Shown in pieces: positions 24,396-31,780 of a stretch of 64,000 bases of DNA. Positions within the stretch are counted from its first letter, which is position 1; every line of letters begins with the position of its first letter. The notes beneath the pieces are model-generated. The model did not search any database, was not told where the DNA came from, and saw only the letters and a program-made list of their open reading frames with translations. Source of the DNA: Flagellimonas myxillae (GTDB lineage: Bacteria; Bacteroidota; Bacteroidia; Flavobacteriales; Flavobacteriaceae); the NCBI RefSeq assembly GCF_023502235.1, contig NZ_JAMFLY010000002.1, forward strand, positions 496,001 to 560,000, in the 5' to 3' direction. The translations under genes were made by a program, and so were the position numbers.

Positions 24396-24416
24396 AGTTC
24401 ACAAATCGTCAACATT
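24396..24416 (+). repeat. Right subterminal direct repeat of the island
   Basis: This is the exact 21-base partner of 9595-9615, same orientation, 51 bases inside the right attachment core. The 570-base gap from 24169 to 24741 holds this repeat, the attachment core and the 94-base tandem repeat, and no gene. Confidence 0.65.
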
Positions 24417-24467
24417 GAAATACATTGAAAGCTAAAAGCCTTTTAAATGAAGGGGTCTAGCGCAAAG

Positions 24468-24489
24468 GTTCGATTCTTGCCGGGGCTAC
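24468..24489 (+). other. attR core
   Basis: These 22 bases are identical to the tRNA-Arg 3' end at 9471-9492. There is no tRNA body upstream of them, only GCGCAAAG, so this is the displaced copy produced by integration. Confidence 0.88.
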
Positions 24490-24677
24490 GAAGTAGACGC
24501 GCAAAGGTGCAGAGCACCCAAAGCGAAGCTTTGGAATCGAGGTTCATGCCGTAAATCCATACGGTAATTCTTGCCGGGGCTACGAAGTAGACGCGCAAAG
24601 GTGCGGAGCACTCAAAGCGAAGCTTTGGAATCGAAGTTTATGCCGTTCATTCATACGGTAATTCTTGCCTGGGTTCC
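24490..24677 (+). repeat. 94-base tandem repeat carrying tRNA-end fragments
   Basis: Two units with a period of 94 bases (24490-24583 and 24584-24677) follow attR. Each unit contains GGTGC-AGA/GGA-GCAC, CAAAGC-GAA-GCTTTG and CCGT...ACGG dyads. The first unit ends in a 17-base copy of the tRNA end (ATTCTTGCCGGGGCTAC, 24567-24583); the second ends in a decayed copy at 24661-24677. Base changes between units mostly keep the stems. They may be scars of repeated integrations or a structured repeat family. Confidence 0.65.
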
Positions 24678-24741
24678 GAAAAGGGGATTTCTTAATCAAA
24701 CCCAGTAATGCCCTAAACCAATTTTTGTTTTTGCCAAAAGT

Positions 24742-26190
24742 TTACTTCTTGTTAAGCTTGTACGAAGCCCTATACGGGTAGCTATCAAATGGCACTTTAT
24801 CCTCCAATACCCTAGGGTCCTCCAACTGCTTTAACTCATCCATAAGTTGCATGGCCATTTTGTTTTTTATGGCTTCGAAGGCAGGGTCTGTGGCCAAATT
24901 GTTGAGTTGGTCGGGATCATCCTGGATTCGGTATAATTCCTCTGCTGGACGTTTGCCAAAAGACCAATTAAAATAGGGCTCAATACTAGGGGATCTCACA
25001 TTTTCTACGAGATAGGTTTTGGTTGGGCCATTATCGCTATCGGAAAATGAATTCATGGGATGGGTAGCTCCATTGGGTACTCCGGCAGGCCAACGTTCCG
25101 GGTCAAAATTCCGGATGTATAAATAATCATGTGTCCGGATGCCCCTGCTTGGATAACCGTCCAACGAAGGTGCAGATTGTGCAGGGGTATGCCTTTCCCT
25201 TCCAAACACCACATGTGTCCTTAAAGAATCCTTACCGTTGACTCCAGAGGTAAGAATTGGCCGCAAAGATTTGCCCGTCATTCTTTCGGGAGTATTTACC
25301 CCTGCAAGGTCCAAAAATGTGGGCGCTAAATCAGTAAGCGATACAAAATCGGTAATGTATCCGTGCTTTGGATTGAGATTCTCCCCCATTTTAACCACTA
25401 AGGGAACCCTAACCCCCATATCGTACAAGTTGCCTTTGCACCTCGGAAAAGGCATGCCATGATCCCCTGTTACCACGATGATTGTATTTTTCAGTTCACC
25501 TATGCTGTCCAATAGTTGAATGGCTGCTGCCACATCAGAATCAAATCGCTGGACCTCAAAATAATAATCGGCAATATCTGATCTGATTTCAGCTACATCC
25601 GGGTAGAACCCAGGGAGCTTAATTTGCTTGGGGTCTATGCCCGAGGCTTCGCCACTTCCCTTTTCATAGCCTCTATGTGGGTCGCTTGCCCCAAGCCAAA
25701 AACAAAAAGGGGAATCGGAAGGCCTTGCGTTTAAAAAGTCTTCAAAACCTTCATATTTTTTTCCTGCTGGTAAAGATGTATGGTATCCTCCGGCCTTTAA
25801 GTTCCCAGGTCCCCAGGACTTTCGCCATGATCCAACATGGTATCCTGCATTTTCCAGCAATAGGGGATATACGGGGATCGTGGAATCCAAGGTTGACCAA
25901 AGATTGGCGCTTTCCCCCAAACGCCAAAATTGCTGTCCCGTTAAAATTGCGCTGCGGCTTGGCGTGCACGATGGGCTGGAAACGAACGCATTCTCGAAGA
26001 GAACTCCTTCCTTGGCCAGTTTGTCAAATGCTGGGGTTTTTACTACAGAATCGCCATACACTCCAGCATGGGGCCAACCCCAATCGTCTGCAATGCAGAA
26101 TAGGATGTTGGGTTGTTTTACCTTGGAGTTTTGTGCAAAACAAAGGGTAGCTGGTAAAAACAGAAAAACGAATAATATGGTTTTTTTCAT
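24742..26190 (-). CDS. Secreted sulfatase of the S1 family
   Basis: The 482-residue protein has a Sec signal (FLPATLCFAQ, cut near residue 20). It shows the S1 sulfatase fold: metal aspartates D35-D36 in CIADDWGWPHAG, and the formylglycine motif SCTPSRSAILTGQ with Cys75 as the residue to be oxidised. TGDHGMPFPRCKGNLYDMGV supplies the second metal and substrate region. The sequence resembles heparan N-sulfatase-like members more than plain arylsulfatases. It should remove sulfate from a polysaccharide or glycoside, common in marine flavobacteria. It sits alone just right of the island. A maturase gene (formylglycine-generating) is not in the window. Confidence 0.88.
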   Translation of the reverse strand: MKKTILFVFLFLPATLCFAQNSKVKQPNILFCIADDWGWPHAGVYGDSVVKTPAFDKLAKEGVLFENAFVSSPSCTPSRSAILTGQQFWRLGESANLWSTLDSTIPVYPLLLENAGYHVGSWRKSWGPGNLKAGGYHTSLPAGKKYEGFEDFLNARPSDSPFCFWLGASDPHRGYEKGSGEASGIDPKQIKLPGFYPDVAEIRSDIADYYFEVQRFDSDVAAAIQLLDSIGELKNTIIVVTGDHGMPFPRCKGNLYDMGVRVPLVVKMGENLNPKHGYITDFVSLTDLAPTFLDLAGVNTPERMTGKSLRPILTSGVNGKDSLRTHVVFGRERHTPAQSAPSLDGYPSRGIRTHDYLYIRNFDPERWPAGVPNGATHPMNSFSDSDNGPTKTYLVENVRSPSIEPYFNWSFGKRPAEELYRIQDDPDQLNNLATDPAFEAIKNKMAMQLMDELKQLEDPRVLEDKVPFDSYPYRASYKLNKK

Positions 26191-26416
26191 AAGAACCAGG
26201 GCATGAGATGAAAACCAAAGATTATGAATATCCGTAAGTTAAGGTTTTTGGATATTGCATTTCTGATTTTCCACTTCAAATTGTAGCTAGTTTTAGGAAG
26301 CAATATAAATGCCATCACTCCTTTTAAGCGACCTAGATGGGGATACTACTTTCATACAACCAAATGCCCTCAAAATTTCACTTTTCTTGGTTACCTTAGC
26401 ACAAAACAGTTCCGAA

Positions 26417-26857
26417 ATGGAAAAGAAAATTAAAAATGTGTTTGTGCAAGGGGCTATTGATCCCAATTTTATTGCTGATTCCATTGCCAAACATCAACAT
26501 AAGACCCAAATAGGGGCCCATGATATCTTTTTGGGCCAGGTACGGGCCGATGAGATCGAGGGTAAAACCGTAAGTGCCATTGAATATTCAGCTTATGAGG
26601 AAATGGCCAATCTAAAGTTCCACGAGATTAAGGAAAGTGCCTTCGACAAACATGATCTTACCTGCATGCATATTTACCATAGTTTGGGGAAAGTTCCTGT
26701 TGGGGGCTTATGCCTTTTCGTTTTTGTGTCTTCCCCGCACCGGAAGGTGGCTTTTGAGGCTATCCGGTATGTAGTGGAGGAGATCAAGGCACAGGTTCCT
26801 GTTTTTGGCAAGGAACTTTTCGAGGACGACAGTTATCAATGGAAAGTAAACACCTAG
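26417..26857 (+). CDS. moaE: Molybdopterin synthase large subunit MoaE
   Basis: The start at 26417 (MEKKIKNVFVQGAIDP) is preferred; the frame runs open upstream but those residues are not MoaE-like. The 146 residues match MoaE throughout: GAHDIFLGQVRADEIEGKTV, IYHSLGKVPVGG and VSSPHRKVAFEA. The active-site lysines lie in EIKAQVPVFGKELFED. It inserts two sulfurs into precursor Z with MoaD. moaC follows after 4 bases; moaD, moaA and moaB are not in the window. Molybdoenzymes at 1-541 and 42003-44198 would use its product. Confidence 0.93.
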   Translation: MEKKIKNVFVQGAIDPNFIADSIAKHQHKTQIGAHDIFLGQVRADEIEGKTVSAIEYSAYEEMANLKFHEIKESAFDKHDLTCMHIYHSLGKVPVGGLCLFVFVSSPHRKVAFEAIRYVVEEIKAQVPVFGKELFEDDSYQWKVNT

Positions 26858-26861
26858 GCGA

Positions 26862-27290
26862 ATGGTAGATATTACCCAAAAACAATCCACCCATAGAACG
26901 GCCATCGCCCAAGCAGTGGTCAAGGTAAGTAAACAGGGAACCATTGAGGCCATAGAGAACGGTACTGTCCCCAAGGGCGATGTGTTCGCCATGAGCAAAG
27001 CAGCTGGATTTCTTGGGGTAAAAAAAACTGCGGACCTTCTTCCGGATTGCCATCCTTTGCCCGTAGAGCATTGTGCAATAGACTATGCAATTGATGGGCT
27101 GGAGATTACAATAAAAATTACGGTGAAAACCTTTTATAAGACAGGCGTGGAAGTCGAGGCCATGCACGGAGCTAGCATCGTGGCCCTTAACATGTACGAT
27201 ATGCTAAAACCCATTGATAAGGGGGTGGAAATACATCAAATTAAATTACTGCAGAAAACGGGAGGCAAGTCCGATATTAACAGGGCATAA
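26862..27290 (+). CDS. moaC: Cyclic pyranopterin monophosphate synthase MoaC
   Basis: The 142 residues carry the MoaC hallmarks: start MVDITQKQSTHRTAIAQAVV, KKTADLLPDCHPLPVEHC and VEVEAMHGASIVALNMYDML. It is about 15-20 residues shorter than many MoaC proteins because the leading FTHLDxxG segment is missing. It converts the GTP-derived 3',8-cyclo intermediate to cyclic pyranopterin monophosphate. It is coupled to moaE. Confidence 0.92.
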   Translation: MVDITQKQSTHRTAIAQAVVKVSKQGTIEAIENGTVPKGDVFAMSKAAGFLGVKKTADLLPDCHPLPVEHCAIDYAIDGLEITIKITVKTFYKTGVEVEAMHGASIVALNMYDMLKPIDKGVEIHQIKLLQKTGGKSDINRA

Positions 27291-27357
27291 ATTCGCCTTT
27301 TTTACTTACAAAATTTTTGTCCTAACTTTAAGTGCAATTGATGATAAGCTCACAGCC

Positions 27358-27657
27358 ATGTCCGGTATCAAGAGAGTCATTGTCGATTATAAGAAACTGA
27401 CCCCCAGGGTACTTAAGCTTTTAGTGGAAAAGTATCCTGATGGATATGGGGATAGGGACATCATTAATTTTAAAATGAAGGGCAAGACCATAGAGGCTGT
27501 GGAGGTAGCTACATCCGATACCAAATATTTGGTTATGATCAGTTCCAAATTGCAACGTACCATGGCCAATTTTGATGAAGCGGATGCTACCATTCGCGGG
27601 GTGGATGCCATGGGCAAGAACCCGGATGGGGGTTTTGTCAGTTTAGAAGAAGAATGA
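27358..27657 (+). CDS. Conserved small acidic protein, unknown function
   Basis: The start at 27358 (MSGIKRVIVDYKKLTPRVLK) gives 99 residues; the longer open frame overlaps moaC and is not credible. It is a soluble alpha/beta protein with LLVEKYPDGYGDRDIINFKM and a segment TIEAVEVATSDTKYLVMISS, resembling small conserved hypothetical proteins of flavobacteria. No catalytic motif is visible. It ends 2 bases before the convergent epimerase-like gene. Confidence 0.65.
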   Translation: MSGIKRVIVDYKKLTPRVLKLLVEKYPDGYGDRDIINFKMKGKTIEAVEVATSDTKYLVMISSKLQRTMANFDEADATIRGVDAMGKNPDGGFVSLEEE

Positions 27658-27659
27658 TT

Positions 27660-28604
27660 CTATTTTCCTCCCAAATTTTTTAGCATTTCCGAGGTGGTAC
27701 TTTTTAAGTCGTATTTGGGCTCCCAACCCCAATCTTTTTTGGCATAACTGTCGTCTATGCTGCTAGGCCAGGAATCCGCTATTTGCTGCCTAAAATCGGG
27801 CTGGTACTCCATTTGAAAATCTGGGATATGGGCTTTGATGGTTTTGGCTATCTCCTGTGGTGTAAAACTCATACTCCCCAAATTATAGGAGGAACGGACC
27901 CGAATGGTTGACACATCTGCTTCCATGAGGTTCAGGGTAGCCCGGATGGCATCGTCCATGTACATCATCGGCAATTGTGTGTCTTCCTTCAAAAAACACT
28001 TGTAACGCCCATTTTCCAAAGCCTGATGATAAATTTCAACAGCGTAATCCGTGGTACCGCCACCGGGCATGGTCTTCCAACTAATAAGTCCGGGATATCG
28101 TACGCTTCGCACATCCACTCCAAATTTATTGAAGTAATATTCACACCAACGTTCCCCGGATTGCTTGCTGATACCGTATACTGTGCTAGGCTCCATTATC
28201 GTATTTTGAGGGGTGTTCTCCTTGGGTGTGCTAGGTCCAAAAACAGCAATGCTACTCGGCCAAAAAATCTTGCTGATTTTCCGGTCCTTCGCCAAGTTGA
28301 GCACATTGAACAAGGAATTCATATTGAGGTTCCAAGCACGCATGGGAAACTTTTCGGCCGTGGCGCTCAACATGGCGGCCATCAGGTACACCTCATCAAT
28401 TTCGTAATGCATAACCACATCTTCAATGGCATCATAGTTGGTAGCGTCCAAAAGCTCAAAAGGGCCGGAAGCCATCAAAGCCTCACCGCCTTCCCGGATG
28501 TCACTGGCCACTACACTATCCGCGCCATATTTGGAGCGAAGCTCCATCGTCAGCTCTGTGCCAATTTGCCCGCAGGCACCAAGAATTAGAATGGGTTTTT
28601 GCAT
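27660..28604 (-). CDS. SDR-type L-threonine 3-dehydrogenase/NAD-dependent epimerase
   Basis: The 314 residues form an extended short-chain dehydrogenase: NAD-binding ILGACGQIGTEL at residues 6-17, catalytic SSIAVFG and YGISKQSGE, and C-terminal WPSSIDDSYAKKDWGWEPKY. The pattern YPGLISWKTMPGGGTTDYAV is characteristic of the SDR-type threonine dehydrogenases, which oxidise L-threonine to 2-amino-3-oxobutyrate. A 2-amino-3-oxobutyrate ligase partner is not nearby. A nucleotide-sugar epimerase is less likely. Confidence 0.85.
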   Translation of the reverse strand: MQKPILILGACGQIGTELTMELRSKYGADSVVASDIREGGEALMASGPFELLDATNYDAIEDVVMHYEIDEVYLMAAMLSATAEKFPMRAWNLNMNSLFNVLNLAKDRKISKIFWPSSIAVFGPSTPKENTPQNTIMEPSTVYGISKQSGERWCEYYFNKFGVDVRSVRYPGLISWKTMPGGGTTDYAVEIYHQALENGRYKCFLKEDTQLPMMYMDDAIRATLNLMEADVSTIRVRSSYNLGSMSFTPQEIAKTIKAHIPDFQMEYQPDFRQQIADSWPSSIDDSYAKKDWGWEPKYDLKSTTSEMLKNLGGK

Positions 28605-28668
28605 TTAAAATGAAGTTAATTGACTTTGGCGGTAAAGATAGCCTTTATTAAAATTTGTACATTCGCCT

Positions 28669-29166
28669 ATGCGAAAATTGTCATGGATATTTATAGGCAT
28701 AATGCTCCTTTCCGGCTGTAAGGAAAAGAATGCAGATTCTGGGGATTCCGCCTTTGAGGAAATCGTTTTTAACTATCAAAAAATGCCCCAAAGGGCGAAC
28801 CTGAATCCTTCAGCTGCCGAGCTTTGCGAGGCTTGGACCGAATTCGGAATTTTTAATAGCAGTTTTGATGTTTTGTACAAGGCCAGAAACAACGAAGACC
28901 TTGCACTGGCTATTGACGACCTTATTGATAAGGAAAAGCTGCTTTCCGAATCTGAGTACCCTGGTGTTCTTGATGCCCTTGAAATAAAGAGTAGACAGCG
29001 GGTCGTAAAAACCTATTTGTTCAAGGTGAAATCACATATACTAAGCAATAGTGAGACCACTGAGCCCACCATAGAGATGATCAATGCCTACAATTCCATG
29101 AGGGCCCAATTTAATATTGTGGTCAATAGCCAGCTCGATAAAAAACTAATATTGGATGAACAGTAA
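28669..29166 (+). CDS. Unknown lipoprotein
   Basis: The 165 residues start with a clear lipoprotein signal (MRKLSWIFIGIMLLSGC, Cys17). The mature part is helical and acidic (PSAAELCEAWTEFGIFN, DDLIDKEKLLSESEYPGVLD) with no recognised domain. It overlaps the next gene by 11 bases, so both are probably translated from one message. Confidence 0.7.
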   Translation: MRKLSWIFIGIMLLSGCKEKNADSGDSAFEEIVFNYQKMPQRANLNPSAAELCEAWTEFGIFNSSFDVLYKARNNEDLALAIDDLIDKEKLLSESEYPGVLDALEIKSRQRVVKTYLFKVKSHILSNSETTEPTIEMINAYNSMRAQFNIVVNSQLDKKLILDEQ

Positions 29167-29650
29167 ACTTATTTTAGGACTTGTTTTATTGAGTTGCATT
29201 TTTGCTCATGGGCAATCGGATAAGGAACAAATCGACCAACTTCTGGATGCCTGGCACTTAGCGGCTGCGAAAGCGGATTATGAGGGTTATTTTTCAAAAA
29301 TGACTGCGGACGGGGTGTTCTTAGGAACCGATGCCACCGAAAACTGGCAAAACCAAGAGTTTAGAGCCTTTTCCAAGCCCTATTTTGATCGTGGGAGAGC
29401 TTGGAGCTTTACTGCGGTGGAAAGGAACATTTATGTGAGTGAAACAGGGACTTTTGCCTGGTTTGACGAATTGTTGGACACCCAAATGAAGCTTTGTAGA
29501 GGTTCCGGGGTCCTAAAAAAAGAAAATGGGCAATGGAAAATTGCCCATTATGTACTTTCTATAGCCGTGCCCAACGATAATGTTGGGGAACTCATTGAAC
29601 TTAAAAAGGAAAAGGATAGCCTTTTACTACTTCAGCTCCAAAAAAAATAG
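29156..29650 (+). CDS. Exported SnoaL/NTF2-like protein
   Basis: The 164-residue product has a Sec signal (LVLLSCIFAHGQ) and an NTF2-like cone fold (residues about 25-150: IDQLLDAWHLAAAKADYEGY, then SGVLKKENGQWKIAHYVLSI). Such DUF4440/SnoaL-like proteins bind small ligands, and many have no known reaction. The tail after residue 140 is lysine- and glutamine-rich. It overlaps the lipoprotein gene and converges on a TPR gene 3 bases away. Confidence 0.78.
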   Translation: MNSKLILGLVLLSCIFAHGQSDKEQIDQLLDAWHLAAAKADYEGYFSKMTADGVFLGTDATENWQNQEFRAFSKPYFDRGRAWSFTAVERNIYVSETGTFAWFDELLDTQMKLCRGSGVLKKENGQWKIAHYVLSIAVPNDNVGELIELKKEKDSLLLLQLQKK

Positions 29651-29653
29651 GTT

Positions 29654-30349
29654 TTATTCCTCTCCTTCCGGGGTTTCTTTTCTAGCTTCCAAAGCCTGCT
29701 TGCTCAAACTGGCCAAATTAAAGTTTGGGTCAATTTTAAGCGCTTCGTCAATAGAGGCGATGGCATCATCAATTTTAGTCTTGTCCTTGTTAAAGATGAC
29801 CAAACCTTGGAGATGATAGAAAGCAGCCTTTAAGGGAACCTCATAAGGTTGTTGTCTTTCGTAAAAAGCGTATTTCATATCGTCCTGGGCATTGGCAATG
29901 CCATATTCAATATTTGTGGTCGCTCCATCGGTGTTCCCGGTCTGTATTTTAAGATCGGCCAATTCGTACGCCAAATAGGCTGAGGGGTTACGGGTGAATA
30001 GCACTTCAAAGTGCTCCAGTGCCCGCTTGGGTTGATTCAAGGATTTCAGAGAAACTGCTTTAACCTGTACCGCGAGGTCAGAATCATCCGCGTTTTTCTC
30101 AATTCCGATGGTATTTAGGGCTTGCATGTGCTGCCCATTGTTCATGTAAACGAAGGCCAAGGTATCTTTTCGCTGTTTGGACGGGGAAAGCACGTTCAAA
30201 TGGGTAAGCGCTCCAATCACCCCATTGATGTCGCCTTGTAGGCGCATCTCTTGGTAATAATCTTGGTAGTGCTTTAAAAGCTCACTTTGGTTCTGTGAAA
30301 TACCGTTGATGCCCGTGACTAAAAGCAACAACACAACAATCTTTTTCAT
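29654..30349 (-). CDS. Exported tetratricopeptide-repeat protein
   Basis: The 231 residues have a signal peptide (IVVLLLLVTGINGISQ) and at least four helical repeats resembling TPRs, including DTLAFVYMNNGQHMQALNTI, QPKRALEHFEVLFTRNPSAY and KIDDAIASIDEALKIDPNF. It is likely a periplasmic scaffold; no partner is evident. The 125-base upstream gap contains the terminator of the gene behind it. Confidence 0.8.
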   Translation of the reverse strand: MKKIVVLLLLVTGINGISQNQSELLKHYQDYYQEMRLQGDINGVIGALTHLNVLSPSKQRKDTLAFVYMNNGQHMQALNTIGIEKNADDSDLAVQVKAVSLKSLNQPKRALEHFEVLFTRNPSAYLAYELADLKIQTGNTDGATTNIEYGIANAQDDMKYAFYERQQPYEVPLKAAFYHLQGLVIFNKDKTKIDDAIASIDEALKIDPNFNLASLSKQALEARKETPEGEE

Positions 30350-30427
30350 TTGTCTTGGATTAGGTGCGCCAAAACTAAAAAAATTATTGGTATGAAGCTG
30401 TTAAAGAATACTATAAGCCCAAAAAAC

Positions 30428-30454
30428 AAAAAGATGCCCGGAGGACATCTTTTT
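30428..30454 (-). terminator. Rho-independent terminator after the 124-residue gene
   Basis: AAAAAGATG (30428-30436) pairs with CATCTTTTT (30446-30454) around a 9-base loop. On the minus strand a T-rich tail follows the stem. It lies 20 bases past the stop of the gene at 30475-30849. Confidence 0.65.
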
Positions 30455-30474
30455 CAACAGCAAGTTTTTTTGGT

Positions 30475-30849
30475 TTAGAGGGCCATCATGGCGATGTCCT
30501 TATCCGTATGTTGTTTTAAAAGGCTAGCGTAGAACGCCAAGCTTTTAACGTCCTTCGACAAACAGGATTTTAGAAAAGCGCACAAATCCTTGTAAAACAG
30601 ATTCACGGGCATGGTGGATACCACCATATTTATGGTTTTGGGGTCATATTCCCCATCATCTAGCACCACATCCATTTTTATTCGATGGTGGTGATAGTCA
30701 ATTTCAACATCGGCGGCATTGTAATGTTTCCGCAGAATAGATCTATGTAATTCCTGAAATCTTGAGGTTATGTTATCCCTTGTACTACTTTTTGTAATCA
30801 AATTCTCCATCTCCATCAAGATTCTAACGGTTAATCTTGAATTTCCCAT
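30475..30849 (-). CDS. Unknown 124-residue cytoplasmic protein
   Basis: The protein starts MGNSRLTVRILMEMENLITK and has no signal or membrane segment. It includes a histidine-rich strand (VEIDYHHHRIKMDVVLDDGE) and a helical C-terminus. No family is recognised. It is an isolated gene with its own terminator. An alternative start at the next methionine would remove 11 residues. Confidence 0.6.
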   Translation of the reverse strand: MGNSRLTVRILMEMENLITKSSTRDNITSRFQELHRSILRKHYNAADVEIDYHHHRIKMDVVLDDGEYDPKTINMVVSTMPVNLFYKDLCAFLKSCLSKDVKSLAFYASLLKQHTDKDIAMMAL

Positions 30850-30970
30850 AACGCATGTAACTTTGTCTTATATAAAGTTAACGCAGGAAGTCATAACATA
30901 TTAAAAATCAAGAGTTTAATTAACTTAAAATTATCTTAATTGTTGTGAAACCTTATTTTAGGGTGGTCAA

Positions 30971-31780
30971 CTAAGTGTCGATAGGGGTGTAAAAGAAGTG
31001 TGATTTATTAAGAAAATTCTGGCTTAACACTATTTTTCCAGCTTGCCTTTTGGGGTTGTCCAGATATGTTGGGGCAGGGATTCCCAGTTTTAAGGCCTGT
31101 TCGGTATAAAAGTCCTTTTTTTGCGGATGATATGGATATACCCCGTTAAACAATTGATTCCAATACCCTTTTTCAAGGATGGTGCAGATCATCTGGATGC
31201 AGTCGTTCAGATGAATCAGGTTTATTGGGTCATTTCCGTTGGAAAGGCTTTCCTTACCGGATAACATGGTTGTTGGATTCCTTTGGGGACCTACCAATCC
31301 ACCGAACCGAATCACGGTTGTCCTAAACGACGGATTATCCCTTAGAAGGTTTTCAACTTGCAATAGCTGGGTGCCTGATGCCGTACTTGGTCTTGGTATG
31401 GTTTCCTCCGTAACTTCACCACTAACATCACCATACACTGCCGTACTGCTTATAAACAGTACGTTTTCAACAGAAGCATTGGTAAGGGCATTTTGGAGCA
31501 ATTTCATCTTGGCGACAAAACTCTCATTGTTTGACCCTCTCAAACGAGGAGGAATATTGACAATGAGCACATCAATATTGGATAAAAAGTCTTGAATATC
31601 GCCCTCTATTCGTGTTTCGGAAAGCAAAATCGAATAGGACTCGATACCTTCAGCCTTTAAGGTTGCCAGCTTTGTTTGGGTACTGGTGGTACCATATACC
31701 TTGTACCCCTTTTCAAGCAGTGTCTTGGCCAAAGGAAGCCCGAGCCAACCGCAACCAAGGACCCCAATTTTTTTATTCAA
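30971..31780 (-). CDS. SDR-family NAD(P)-binding protein (YeeZ-like)
   Basis: The 269 residues begin with a Rossmann motif VLGCGWLGLPLAKTLLEKGY and continue as an atypical short-chain dehydrogenase with VLFISSTAVYGDVSGEVTEE and VIRFGGLVGPQRNP. This matches the YeeZ-like group of putative nucleotide-sugar or DNA-damage-related reductases, whose substrate is unknown. Its start overlaps the stop of the M28 peptidase gene by 8 bases, so the two are coupled. Confidence 0.78.
   Translation of the reverse strand: MNKKIGVLGCGWLGLPLAKTLLEKGYKVYGTTSTQTKLATLKAEGIESYSILLSETRIEGDIQDFLSNIDVLIVNIPPRLRGSNNESFVAKMKLLQNALTNASVENVLFISSTAVYGDVSGEVTEETIPRPSTASGTQLLQVENLLRDNPSFRTTVIRFGGLVGPQRNPTTMLSGKESLSNGNDPINLIHLNDCIQMICTILEKGYWNQLFNGVYPYHPQKKDFYTEQALKLGIPAPTYLDNPKRQAGKIVLSQNFLNKSHFFYTPIDT

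Larger units (their letters stand above)
9471..24489. mobile_element. Mobilizable genomic island integrated in tRNA-Arg
   Basis: A 15.0-kb element is bounded by a 22-base direct repeat that starts within the T arm of tRNA-Arg and ends one base after the discriminator. It carries an integrase next to the left end and, at the right end, a MobC-like protein, a relaxase and a small membrane protein, but no conjugation (tra) genes. That is the layout of an integrative mobilizable element that needs a helper. The cargo between 11050 and 22049 is an integron-like array of three defence-type cassettes on the minus strand. The cargo is visibly more AT-rich than the flanking chromosome. A second direct repeat of 21 bases lies just inside each end. 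Confidence 0.88.

Noticed and set aside
9471..24489. Full integrative conjugative element
   Set aside because: There is a relaxase and a MobC-like protein but no coupling protein, VirB4-type ATPase or other transfer gene, so it is at most mobilizable.
9471..24489. Prophage
   Set aside because: No capsid, portal, terminase or tail gene is present between the attachment sites.
24468..24583. A second tRNA gene or tRNA-like RNA at the right end of the island
   Set aside because: Only the T arm and 3' acceptor half match tRNA-Arg. No D or anticodon arm can be folded upstream, so these are attachment-site copies.
26309..26416. Longer N-terminus for MoaE
   Set aside because: The additional 36 residues have no counterpart in MoaE, whose usual beginning aligns with the start at 26417.
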